A stretch of DNA of 64,000 nt from Polytrichum commune (lineage: Eukaryota > Streptophyta > Polytrichopsida > Polytrichales > Polytrichaceae): positions 47,274,440 to 47,338,439 of the forward strand of contig OX485807.1 in assembly GCA_950295325.1 (NCBI GenBank), in the 5' to 3' direction. The notes below the pieces were generated by a model. That model did no database searches, had not been told where the DNA came from, and saw nothing but the letters and a program-made list of their open reading frames with translations. This document shows, one piece after another, positions 21,833 to 33,150 of this stretch; within the stretch, counting starts at the first letter, position 1; each line of letters begins with the position of its first letter. The translations under genes were made by a program, and so were the position numbers.

Positions 21833-23155
21833 GAGAAGGGGTTACTATATTTATTATAGTGCCCACCCCGAGAGGGGTTAGTAAACCTGCACCACTAGTA
21901 TTATGCCCTGAGGGTTTAATGCAAAGGGTGGGTCGAACGGGCATTCCAATCACGTTGATCACATGGTCATCGTTTCTTCTTCTAGTCCTGAGAAGGAGAC
22001 GAGTTGGTGATGGTGATCATATGAGTCTCATAGACTTTCTTATAGATAAATTACAATGTCTTTCATGAGGATTGTATAGTGATGAAGAGTCATTTGCAAT
22101 ATATGTCAAGTTGTATACACAAGCTTATAATTTCTTGGGTACTTATACATTATATATTGTAGAGGGGTTGTCTAGCTTAACACTTTGAGGGTCATAACAT
22201 AACATGTGGGGTCTCAACCAATTTGATAATGACACTTGACATATACTTCCCAACAACAATTATTTTATGCTAAACTAAGTAGGCACATGCTTTTGTTTGA
22301 ATATGTTCTTATCCGGGCATTATATCTAATGACTCAGAGTTTACATCGGTGAAATATATATTATCTGACCGTTTGGTGTCCAACTTAGTTTTTCTTTCTT
22401 CTTTTTTTCCTTTTTTTTTGGGGGGGGGGGTGGTTCCTCAAGCATCTAGATGGCACACACAATGTGTGGCTAAACCTCCCATTGTTGTCAACCACTACAA
22501 TAATACATGTCTTGAGAAACATAAATTATGTTAACCAAGCACACTTAAAAGTTGTTAGTTGTGCTCCCAAATGCCATAACATTGTGAAAATACGTGTCAT
22601 GCAACCTTGTGATGTATAGGGAATGCTATCATGAAGATCAAGATGGGGACATCAACATCAAAGCTTAAAGAATACTAACTTGATAGCCCTCGTTCATGAA
22701 GAAATGATACTACAATGTGGTCGGCCACCACAATTGTGGATACCACATTCACATCCATCAACTTTTTCCCTTGTATGTGTATTGAGGGGTTGCCCATTAC
22801 TTTTTTGAGGGCCACATCAACAATCACGTTAGCCAAAGTGTTTCCTCATAACACGATTTATCCTCGTGTATGTAGAGTACAACATATGATTCCCGAACAT
22901 TCCAACTTCTTTGGCTCTCCCATGAATGATAATATCCCACACATGGAAGCATATTTGAGCCAATACATTACTCATTTCTATTATGGTATGGCCCAAAACG
23001 GACATAGCATTTTGAATGGATGATACTTCGCCGAACCCATCTTTAGATGGGAGACGGCGGAACAAGAGTTAAAATGTGTATCAATGCAGTCATAATATGA
23101 AAATTGTGTAACAAGAATACTTCATCAAAATGAGCAAGCTACCGAATATGACTAA
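21833..23155. other. Intergenic DNA with protein-like stretches on the minus strand
   Basis: Minus-strand frame 23065-22829 (..QNAMSVLGHTIIEMSNVLAQ..) is followed in another frame, about 22850-22690, by ..VIVDVALKKVMGNPSIHIQG... Composition is protein-like, but I recognise no family and a frameshift separates the pieces. It may be a decayed gene or transposon fragment. A T/G homopolymer lies at 22402-22430. Confidence 0.3.
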
Positions 23156-23658
23156 GGGCCACTTCACACACGAGCCAAGAGCCGTGACCATGAAGTTGTG
23201 AGAGCCCAAAAGAAAGTGTTCAAAGGCCGTCCCAAGATCCCTCCGAAATCATGTAGTGTGGTCACGGATCCTCAAGTGTAGTGTGAAGTCATATGTGACC
23301 GGGCCCTCAATCAAATGCTATTTCAATGAATTTCTATTCATGCGGTCCTCACACATGATAAAATAGAATAAATCAACGGTTGTGAGCATTCGGAGTGCCA
23401 TGGTCTTCCAATTTTGTGTTAGACCTCCCTCCAAGAGATGGTTTTTGAAAATAGTCCAAATAACCTTGAAACATGATCCATTCGATGCCATGTAGGAATG
23501 CCATGTAGACTTTACATGTATCCATCTTGCATTCACATACTCCGTTGGTCCCTCAAGCGTAGTGTGAAGCAAACTTGGACCGGCTCCACTTTTTCCACCA
23601 ATGAGAGTGCTTGAAGTAAAATGGTCATGGGCTCGCAGTCTCGTGTGTGAAGTGGCCC
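23156..23658 (-). mobile_element. Harbinger-like MITE family A, copy 3
   Basis: 503 bp, same orientation as copy 2, with ends GGGCCACTTCACACACGAG / CTCGTGTGTGAAGTGGCCC. Flanks are TAA (left) and TTA (right), so the 3-bp duplication either carries a mutation or is read as part of the TIR. Confidence 0.85.
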
Positions 23659-25098
23659 TTATGTCTCTGTGACTTTCCATGGTTCCATATTACTAGGCAC
23701 CTTGGGAACATGGGAATGCTGTTTATTCATTCAATATAAAACCCATGTGTATACCATGCTAGGATTGTAACACTCAAGGTGATCATTAATAAGACACTAG
23801 CTTTGATGTAGTATCCTACAAGAGCCATTCATGAGGCTCAATGAATTGAAGCATGAGAGCTTTGAGAAATTGGCATGCCATGTGTAGACTTTACGAAAGT
23901 GTCATGCTCTCATTGAATTTTTTTTTGTCAATCCCATCAATCAAATTTATGAGCTCGTGTACATAGATGCTCATTTGTCTATCCGATTCAATATAATATA
24001 AGGAATATCTGAAAGTACGTTGTCATCGTCTCCATGTCTCCAAATAGTGAAAGCCCTTATAAAAAAGGGGTACTTGGTCGGTAAGCATGCCATTCGTTCT
24101 ACATCAATGAGCCATAACTTATGGAAATGGCTCCCGACATCCAAATTATTATGGCAAAGTCATATGTATAAGGTAAGTGCATCTACAGTGGACACTTGCA
24201 GCCTTCCAACATTGTAGGGGTTTGACAGTCCAAGAAAACTTACATGACCACATTAGCAACTCCAAATGAGGAACATGAGAGTTGGTCTTGTTGTTTTTGG
24301 AATACAAGTGAATATCTTATGAAATCTTGAAGTGTTGTTCATAGATTTTCTCAAATGGTTTTCTAGAAGATATATACATTTCATACTCGAATATGTACTT
24401 AAATGCTAGAAACCATTTAAGATCACATACCATTTTAGGACTACGTATCTTACTAGGCACACCATCAAGTGCCACACCACCATTCACACCCAATCCCAGT
24501 CTTAAAGTACACTTTGTCAAATTTACTTATCATAATGATAGATTCCATGAGGCAACCACCACCAGTGGTTTTATTTGAGAAAGGTCATTTTTTATTTGAG
24601 ATTTTCAATGCTAAGTAAGGGGGTTTATTTACATGTGTTTGATCTCTTGCACTCCAACTACTCACGTAGCTTCTAGTAGCTTGAGGGCATGCAATGAACG
24701 TGCTAGCTAGCTGCATGTTAAAGACCCAAGGTAGGTGTCACTACTGGAATCGTGTTACTTTAATGCCTCAATACCTTACAAGCTGGAAAGGGTCCATGTA
24801 TTCCGTCCTTGGGGCACTTGACGTGGTCCACAACCACTTGGGTTTTGTTTCCCTTCAAAACCATGATCCCTTAAAAAAAAAAAAGTGTGGTCATGTAGTT
24901 AGGAACTCTCTAGATTCTCACATGGGGACAATTCAATACATAAAGTTTTGTACATGAGGTACAAGAGACCACACGTTTTTCTAGAATTTTACAAACAATG
25001 TTAATTTGCAACTTGAATATGTAATGAAGAAATATCACACATTTATGATGTATTACATGTATCAATTCATATTTGATGTTCGTTCTCATTGGGCACTG
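23659..25098. other. Intergenic DNA, no gene recognised
   Basis: Several short frames on both strands (for example 24317-24520 minus, 24694-24957 plus) without known domains. Nothing else supportable. Confidence 0.4.
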
Positions 25099-25324
25099 CT
25101 ACATCATTTATGGTATTTAGTGTCACTTATTATTTGGAATTACATAATGCTATAACTATTTAATTTACTTCTCATTTTCACAAACAAAGATCAAATTGAT
25201 TAAATTTTGGACATTAATAGAAAAATTATATATTTACTTGGTAAAAATTCACATAAACCATAAAAAGTTATAGTGATGCATAACTCTTAATAGAAAGTGA
25301 CACTAAATATCATCAATGATGTAG
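25099..25324. mobile_element. MITE (TATTTAGTGTCAC superfamily), 226 bp
   Basis: Long imperfect inverted arms of about 58 bp: left CTACATCATTTATGGTATTT AGTGTCACTTATTATTTGGAATTAC; right is its inverse (..TAATAGAAAGTGACACTAAA TATCATCAATGATGTAG). Similar in size and arm layout to 18030-18255. Confidence 0.78.
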
Positions 25325-25609
25325 AGAGTTTCAAAGACCAAGGTATAGGAAAAAGAGAGATTTAGAAAAAAAGATTAAACACTACAATTGAAGGTCAATA
25401 TTAAGAATAATAATCACTTTAATTTCTTCATCAAGTCTGAGACCCAAAATATTCATAAATTGAGATTTAGGAGACTGATCAGATTGTGCCACCATCATCA
25501 ATGAGAACCACAAGAATTTGCATAAGAAAAGTGTGAATGAAAAATCAATAGTCGTGGAAGTTGTGGTGGTTAACCACGACAACCACCACCTATGTAGTAA
25601 AGTAGCATT

Positions 25610-26230
25610 GCTTTAAAGTAACCTTCCTTTTGACAATACGTATTTTTCAAACTTAAATGAGTGCAACATTACCATTAAGTAATTCATTGTTAAAAGCGTT
25701 TAAGCAGATGACGCGTTTAGTACAAAATAACAACATTGTGGCCATTCATAGTGACAACATAAGAAGGATCACTAGTAGAAAACTATGTCCAAAAAAACCA
25801 TAGCCGAAATCAACTACGGTTCTTTTGACGAGCCTAATATGTAGTCGCTAAACAACTACATATTTTTTCCTTCATTTTGCATCTTTAATTTTTCAAGACC
25901 TTTCCAACGGTACACTACATGCCCCAAGTTCTTAAACTTTCAGTCGCTAAATCAAAAAAACAAATTTGCAATCGTTCAGCGACTGCTGATCAAAAGTACC
26001 ACAACCGATTTTGGTATAGTTTTCTATTAGTGGATGCAAGAATGCTTGAAGAAGAGCACCGACTTTGGGCAATCACAATGGTTGATCCACGATCTATCTG
26101 CTCAATGAGGTGGTGTGAGAAGTGTTTTACAAAAGGGGGATTTGTACACCTTCCTTTAATAAAATACTCTCACCTGCAATTTGTGGCAACTCTCACCTAA
26201 AATCCATGTTAACATCAATAAACCCCCCTA
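25610..26230. repeat. Dispersed repeat family D, copy 3 (interrupted by a CACTA-type element)
   Basis: 25610-25769 plus 26033-26230 aligns with 6050-6187 and 7020-7230 (AAGTAACCTTCCTTTTG, AAGAAGGAT|GCAAGAATGC, ATCTATCTGCTCAATGAGG, TACAAAAGGGGGA, CTCACCTGCAA). More diverged than copies 1 and 2. Confidence 0.75.
25770..26032. mobile_element. CACTA-type MITE with 3-bp GAT duplication
   Basis: 263 bp starting CACTAGTAGAAAACTATG and ending with the inverse (..ATAGTTTTCTATTAGTG). Flanked by GAT at 25767-25769 and 26033-26035. The paralogous sequence at 7020-7045 reads AGAAGGATGCAAGAA without the insertion, confirming the boundaries. CACTA ends with a 3-bp duplication are diagnostic for the CACTA/EnSpm superfamily. 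No transposase. Confidence 0.92.
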
Positions 26231-27400
26231 GTGGATTGTAAAAGACTAATTTCTTAAAACAACGTAAAAAATTTATGTAGGTTGCATATAATTTTTGTTT
26301 TCATTTTGGTAGACTCTTCATACTAGTTTGGCATATATATATGAATTAGGCTATTTAACTTTCTTCAAATATAAACAATATATGGAGTGGCACTTTGAGG
26401 TTCCTTAAGCTTAAAAACGACCCTTGAGTAATCCAACATGAAGGGGGTAACATACAAATTGTGGTTTCCCCTATTGACGCCACCTTCCTACCATTCCAGG
26501 AGCTAAATGAAGTGTTGATTCGTCGTTGAATTAACAACTAGGAACATGAGTTTGCCTTGCCACCATTTTGCCAACTCTTGAAAATATGGTGAGAGGAGAA
26601 CACAACCCATCATTTTGGGAGCCAGTAAGAACACACCTCATGCCTTAGATGTTTTAAATGCATATTTTGATCTTCTTGTAAAAATAATCATCTTTGAGCT
26701 GGGTTGTCACTAAACTAACGAAAACGGCAGCTCATTTGCACATATAATTATGCAACCCCAAGTTTCAAAACATTCGGTTTCACCTCTGGGGTCCGTATCC
26801 AATACGGACGGTCTTATATTTTGTGAAAACCTCTGGTTTTGGACATGTGTGGCCTTTCCACTTGAGTGCTGTGCCTGCAGAAATCTCACAAAAATGGGCC
26901 ATAAGTTGTGAAGTTACGTGGGATTATTGGCAGCTGATGAGAGATTTCTTACAAGATGCGTCACAAGTTACGTGGGACTCCATCATTGGGAGATGATGAG
27001 ATCTTTGCTAACTTGCGAAATGGGTGAGTGCTGTAGTGTACACATACAGCTTGTAGTGTTACCTGGGATGGCAGCCGCTGACTCCGAATCTAGGGCGACT
27101 GCAGAAGATTGCAGGAGATAGAGGCGGGAGGGAGGGTGAGTGGCAGGAGGGTATGAAGAAGATGCATGAAATCCGGAACTAACTTCGACCTCCGAGCACA
27201 ACGGACGCTGATGTCAATGTGGTAGCGAAAGAGGGGAGTAATCCATGGGCACAGAGGGAGAGAAGAGGGAGGGAGAGAGGTGGGAGGGAAGGACTCGGAG
27301 GGTAAGGTAAGTTAAAAGCTTGAAAGCTTACCTTAAGTTGGACTTTTATTTATTTATTTTGTCTTTGATCGGCTCCTGTCAGCCCAGATCAGATATCATC
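26231..27400. other. Intergenic DNA upstream of the anion channel gene
   Basis: A pair of related GTTACGTGGGA segments (around 26910-26985) suggests a small duplication. From about 27180 the sequence becomes GA-rich (GGGAGGGAGAGAGGTGGGAGG), then GC-richer, consistent with promoter and 5' UTR of the gene starting at 27973. No TATA box could be assigned with confidence. Confidence 0.35.
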
Positions 27401-27972
27401 ACCATCTCCGTCTTTCGCGCACTCTTGTGATGGGCCGGATCCGAGGCAGGCGCACCTCGCTACAACAGCCACTCCATTGAACTCATCGAGCTTTAGGATC
27501 GCTGCAGGGTTAGGGGTGGTTGGTTGCTGTCACGTTTATGGTTTGGGTAACGTTGCATGTGGATCGAGGATTAAGCTAAGCTACTGGATCATCAATGCTG
27601 CGATGCAGCCGCAGGTTAATGCAGTGTCGATACTGCATTGCATTGCGCAGGTGCAGCGTGGTTGTGAAATCTGCGTATGTTAAGGTGCTTGAACGTCATC
27701 CTTCGGCTTCAATCTGTTTGGGTGTGGGATTGGGTCTAGGTCTGGGTCTGATCAGATAGAGCCTCGAGGTTTAAGCAGAACCCACAGGGTTTTGGGGAGA
27801 GACAGGAAAATTGTGAGGTCGTTCGGAAATGAGTACGAGCTCATTTTGTTACGTTTTCGGGAGAGACTGAAGAGCAGTTCGTCCGGGAACATTTTTGGTT
27901 GGGTTTGCGAGCAGGTGGGTGCATGAGTGAGGAAGGAGGAAGGAGGAAGCTGATGCCGATCAAGTGTCTACC

Positions 27973-30900
27973 ATGTCAAGCCAACTGAACCGGACGCCCC
28001 CTCGCACCCGATCACAGCTCGCTAGCGACCCTTCTCCTTCTTCTCTGTCCAGATCATCTTGGCAGACAAGCAGTAGTGTAGATTTTTCTTCACCTTCTTC
28101 AGTCGACGAATTCTCGGGGCCTGTCACGCCGGCAAGCACATCCTCCGAATCATCATCGACTCCTCCCACCTCCGGCCGGCCCAGTATCCTCACCAAGAGC
28201 GAGTCATTCCCCACCAATGTAGAACCCGCTGGCATCAGCTCAGTTCTAAGCGGGTTCGTAAGGAACTCTGATCTCCAGAGCCCCGAGCTTGCAGGATCTC
28301 CGTTTGCAAGAAATTCATCTGGGTACAGGACAAAAACCTTAGGATCGCCACTAGGACCCAGCAGCAGCACCGGCAATGGTACGCCAGGCAGAGGTGCCGT
28401 ATCAGGAAGAACACTCTTCGGCACAAATCCTTCAGAATTAGACCATAACAACACGAAAGAAGTCCGGGATGAGCAGGCTGAGCTGCTAGGAACTGGGGGT
28501 CAATTCAGAAGTAGGGAAGCTCGAGGTACTGGAATCAACAGGTTTACTGAGCCGCTGGAAAAACGATCAACAGATTTAGAGCTGGACTCGAAAAACGCCG
28601 CAATCAACGAGCCGGTTCCGAGTGCGACGCAGACGGAGAAATCTTCGTTTCTCTGGGTTCCGCTGAACCACGACACGGTTCCTGCAACAACAAACTCATC
28701 AGGTTCCGATCAAGGTAAAGGGAAGCCGCTACGCTACGTCGCTCCGGAGACTTCGTATTTCGAGAAGATCATCTCTCCCAGGCGGGACCCTTACCTTGCG
28801 GCGCTGGACGCTGCTTCCGGGAGGTCGTTCTCCGATCGTCTCCCGCCTATAAAAAACTTGAGGATGAACGGGGAGAAACCCAAGCATGGCTTACCCAGGC
28901 CACCGGGAAGCTCTAAGCTACCTACCAGGATAAGTTATGGCACGAAGCAGCCTGTCGATCCAAAGCCGCAATTCAAGGCCAATGTGGTCGAGGAGGCTCC
29001 TCCTCCTCCTCCTCCTCTTCCTCTTCCTCCGGTGGAAGCTAATACCCAAATTGCAGAGGTTGAAGGTAATTGCGAGGAGGAGGAGCAATTACAACCTCGA
29101 GAAGAGAGCAAAGAGATCACTGGAACGTTGGAGGGTGAGAGTGATTCGAAGGTCACTGTGTTGGAAGAAAGTAAGGAAGAACCGGAAGTTGATGTTGAGC
29201 AGGGTCGTCCAAAACCCTTGCCCAGCCTTAAACCGCAACCAACAATGCCGTGCCATCACACGGCGCACGCTGAGCCTCCGAAGCGCAGGACATTGTCGTT
29301 CGCACCCAGCAGATTCAAACCCGGACCACCCTCTGCGTTGCCTCGGACATTCACTCGCGCGTTTCGGAGACAAGATACGACGCCAAGAACACCTAGGACC
29401 CCGCGAACTCCCAGTGCACCAGGCACTTACGATATGTTCAAGACGCGGTCGAGAAAGTTTTCGGGGCCGCTGGAGAGGCAATTCTCCAGGCGAGTGCCCG
29501 AATGCAACATCGCAGATGAGGAGCAAGGGCGTTGTGAAGATGCAATCCGAGAGGAGGAAGCAGAGAACGAAATGAAGAAGCCGTTGAGTGCACATCGATA
29601 TTTCGATGCGTTACAAGGACCCGAGCTGGAGGATCCAAAGGTGAGTTGCTTGAGAAAAAAAAGGTTCAGCTCCTTGCTGTCGAATGTGTCGTACCTCACA
29701 ACCTCCATTATTTCAATCAAAATTGGTTATTTCCTTTTGGATTGGCCCACGTGCTTTCCGTATTTGCATCCACAATGCAGAGATGGCAATTTTACCATGT
29801 AAAGGCGTGAATCACAGCTCGCTGTAGCTGAAAACCATTTGAAGAAATTTTAACGATCGGGTAGGCCTCGTGCTCGTGCACACCTTGTGAATAATCAAGA
29901 TCTATCTCCATACCGACGTTATTCGTGAGCTTGCAAAATTCAAATGCACCGAAGAAGTTAATTTATTGATCTATAAAGCCCTTGGATGCGTTCTCTGTCT
30001 TGAAGGTGCGCGCCTTTCTGTGAAATGATTTGTTTTTGAGGATACTCAATCTCTGATTCCGGGGCGAGGTTCAATTGTCTGATTTTGTTCACGGCGTTGA
30101 CAGGACAAAGAGAATTTACTGCTCCCGCCTGACGAGCGATGGCCATTCCTGCTTCGCTTCCCCATTGGGTGCTTCGGTGTCGCCCTCGGACTCGGGAGCC
30201 AAACAATTCTATGGAAGAATCTGGCACAGATCAAGGAAATGGAGTTCCTCCACATCCCCATCTGGATCAACATGATCCTCTGGTGTGTGGCACTTCTAGC
30301 ACTGACGTTCATCTTCATCACGTACTTCCTGAAAATTATTTACTACTTGGAAGCCGTCCGGCGGGAATATCACCACCCGGTGCGAGTGAACTTCTTCTTC
30401 GCACCCTGGATCGCTGGCATGTTTCTGGCGCTCGGATGCCCACCCGCCATTTCGAAGAGCGTTCACCCCGCGGTGTGGTGCGTCCTCATGTCGCCCATCC
30501 TCATGCTCGAGCTCAAAATCTACGGGCAATGGCTCTCGGGCGGGGAGCGGCGTCTCTCGAAAGTGGCCAATCCGTCGACGCATCTCTCCGTCGTGGGCAA
30601 CTTCGTCGGATCGCTCCTGGGAGCCACGGTGGGGTGGAAGGAGCCAGCGATTTTCTTCTGGGCCGTCGGCCTCGCGCACTACCTGGTGCTCTTCGTCACC
30701 CTGTACCAAAGGCTGCCCACGAACGAAACCTTGCCCAAGGATCTCCACCCCGTTTTCTTCCTCTTCGTCGCTGCCCCGAGTGCCGCGAGCGTGGCGTGGA
30801 TGAAAATCACGGGCACCTTCGACTACGTTTCGCGTCTCGTCTTCTTCATCGCCTTGTTTCTTTATTCATCACTCATCGTCCGGATCAACTTCTTCCGCGG

Positions 30901-32145
30901 CTTCAAGTAAGCTCTTTAAATGCAAACCCGAACCTTAAACCCAGTCCCTCAATATCAGGACCTCTTTACACTAGAGCTAAAGGAAAAATTGCAATTTTGG
31001 GGAGTTTGGTACTTGGATTTCACAAGATTTCATTCATCCACCACTTCAAATATTCAAGATCGACCAATCCTCAATCTCTCATGAGTTTGAGTATGTGTAA
31101 GTAGTTTGCGAAAGCGTAGGGTCCCCTTTACACTAGAGTTTGAGTTGAGAGCTCGTACGTGCATTTTTCAGGAGTTTTGATGCTTGGATTTGATAAGGTC
31201 CGAATCTTGCATCTTGTCAAATTGCATGTCATCTTGTCAGATGACTGGTTGAAATGGTGAAACGAGCCAACATGACAAGAACAACTACTTGTGCTTGTCA
31301 TGTTGGCTCGGCGGCCATGTCCCAAATTTCTGGTGGGCACTGTTCACGTAATGAATGACTTCCGATTTCTTTCTCCCTCAGAGCATGTAACTCATATAAG
31401 CTTCTTACACGATCCTCGGAAGAGATGACTCCCCGGCTAAAATCATGGTGCGCTAATGATGATGAGCAGATGTTCACTTGGATCATGTCATGACGGGGAT
31501 CCCTTGATTTTGTTTCCCTTTCATTGAAACTTTTTGTCATTGGAGAGAGGTACTAGTGCTAATGAATTAATAGGGGACCCAACAAATAGAGCTCATCAAA
31601 TAATTTTGGCGCTTTTATTTCGAGGAAAGAAAACCTAACCACGGAGTGCGCTGATGATTCGCAATTTCTGCAGGTTCTCGATTTCATGGTGGGCGTACAC
31701 ATTCCCCATGACAGCGGCCTCGATCGCGGCGATCCAGTACTCGCACGTCGCGCCATCGGTGATCACTCGCGCATTAGCCCTGGTGCTCTCCTTCGTCTCC
31801 TCCGCCACGGTGTTCACGCTCTTCTGCTCCACGCTTCTGCATGCCTTCGTCTGGCACACGCTCTTCCCCAACGACCTCGCCATCGCTATCACCGCATACA
31901 AGCCCAAGTATTACACGCCCAAGCCCGAGGACGATGGCGGTTGCGGCCTGGCGTCGCTCCACCACTCGGAGCCTCTGTACAAAAGCATGTTGGACGCGTA
32001 CCATCATTTCCTGTCCTCCAGGGAGCAGCAGGAGCTCCAGCACTGCAAAACCGAGCCTCCGAACCCGCGGGCTTCCTTGTCTCCCGAGTCTACGAATGGC
32101 AGCAGCCATCCGGATCCCAAGCAAGCCCGGTCGACAAGCTTGTGA
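27973..32145 (+). CDS. SLAC1-like: SLAC1-like slow anion channel (complete, three exons)
   Basis: Plasma-membrane S-type anion channel of the TDT/SLAC1 family, which in flowering plants releases chloride and nitrate from guard cells during stomatal closure. Exons 27973-29640, 30104-30906 and 31674-32145 give 980 residues. Donors GTGAGT and GTAAGC and acceptors TTGACAG and TTTCTGCAG join in frame. Residues 1-556 are a disordered Ser/Pro/Arg-rich tail; near its end MFKTRSRKFS (488-497) and RQFS resemble the kinase-phosphorylated part of SLAC1 N-termini, followed by ..HRYFDALQGPELEDPK. The membrane domain starts DERWPFLLRFPIGCFG and includes HPVRVNFFFAPW, LELKIYGQWLSGG, KVANPSTHLSVVGNFVGS, FVTLYQRLPTNE, the pore-gate region SRLVFFIALFLY and FSISWWAYTFPMTAASIAA, ending LLHAFVWHTLFPNDLAIAIT. 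Start: the ATG at 27973 is preceded in frame by a GTG codon at 27964. Odd: the N-terminus is about three times the length usual in SLAC1. Family assignment is very firm. Confidence 0.95.
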
Positions 32146-33150
32146 TGGATATATTCGCAACACAAAGACTGCAAGAATTTGATCGCAACCAAATTAGAAT
32201 GTTTATTTAGGAATGGCTATTTTCTACAGAAGATTTTCGACAAGGGAGCAACAGGAGAGGAGCTGCAGCACTGCAAGTCCAAGCGCCAACAGGAGCAGCC
32301 ATGTCGAGGGTGCCAAGCAAACCCGGTCGACAAGCATGAATCTCTTCGTAACTGAAAATCTGCTTGCAACCCATTTAGAGTAGTTATTTAGAAATGGATT
32401 TTTTTATTTCGTCCTCAAGAACAACAAATTTTTGAAGAAATTTTTGACCTTGCAGCAAAAATGTTGCACTGTACATTGAGATAGAACCTGAAGCCGGCAG
32501 ATGCCAGCCCAACTGAATTTTAACTGGATTACTCCATCACAGTGCAACAATCTGTGTGTTTCCAAATATTCAATTCACTTATATCTCAAGCTTCGCAATC
32601 GCTTACTTAAATCTTCAACGGGAATGTGTGTCCAAATGGGATGATGATCAAGGTTTGGTTAGTACTTAATGTTTACCACCGTTTCCTGTCAACGAGGGAG
32701 CAGCAGAATCTCCAGCAGCCATGTCGAGAGGGTGTCAACCAAACGCGGTCCACAGAATTGTGAATTACTTCGAAATAGAAAAATTTCTCGAATCCACGAG
32801 CACATTGTGAGTGATTTCTTCGCTTTTCGTCCTCGTGAAGAAATTTTTGACGAGGGAAAACAGGTGCTTTGGGCACTGCAAAACCGAACCGCCGAGCGCT
32901 TGTTCGTCCTTGTCTATAAACGAAACCAAACCCGGGGCATTAGGTTGCCCAGCAAACCTGGTCGCCAAGCATCTGAATCTCTTCGTAACAGAATTGCTTG
33001 CTCGAATTCATAGCCAAACTGCTGGAACGGTTATTTTGGGAGTGTTGCGCTGTACATTGAGATAGAATCTGAAAGCCTGCCAGTCGGCCAAGCCTGAACA
33101 TTGTCAACATTCCAGCCCAACTAAATTGGAATTTTACTGCATTGCTCACC
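32146..33150 (+). repeat. Degenerate tandem copies of the channel gene's 3' end
   Basis: The last coding segment and early 3' UTR of the SLAC1-like gene (about 32010-32220) recur as decayed copies near 32232-32420, 32670-32830 and 32838-33010. Shared landmarks are AGGGAGCAGCAG, CACTGCAAAACCGA, GCAGCCATGTCGAG and CCCGGTCGACAAGC / CCTGGTCGCCAAGC, then ATGAATCTCTTCGTAAC. A second module, CTGTACATTGAGATAGAA(C/T)CTGAA, occurs at 32468 and 33050. These have no intact frame; the short ORFs are shadows of the copies. Confidence 0.8.

Noticed and set aside
27960-28454. 164-codon open frame antisense to SLAC1 exon 1, plus other frames at 28937-29575 and 29089-29595
   Set aside because: Shadows of a GC-rich coding exon in other frames; no domain, start context or splice support.
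30139-31104. 321-codon plus-strand frame overlapping SLAC1 exon 2, and the 150-codon minus frame 30296-30748
   Set aside because: Another frame of a firmly identified channel exon; composition is low-complexity Arg/Pro/His.
31686-32210. 174-codon plus-strand frame and 129-codon minus-strand frame across SLAC1 exon 3
   Set aside because: Alternative frames of the real exon, which continues in phase from exon 2.
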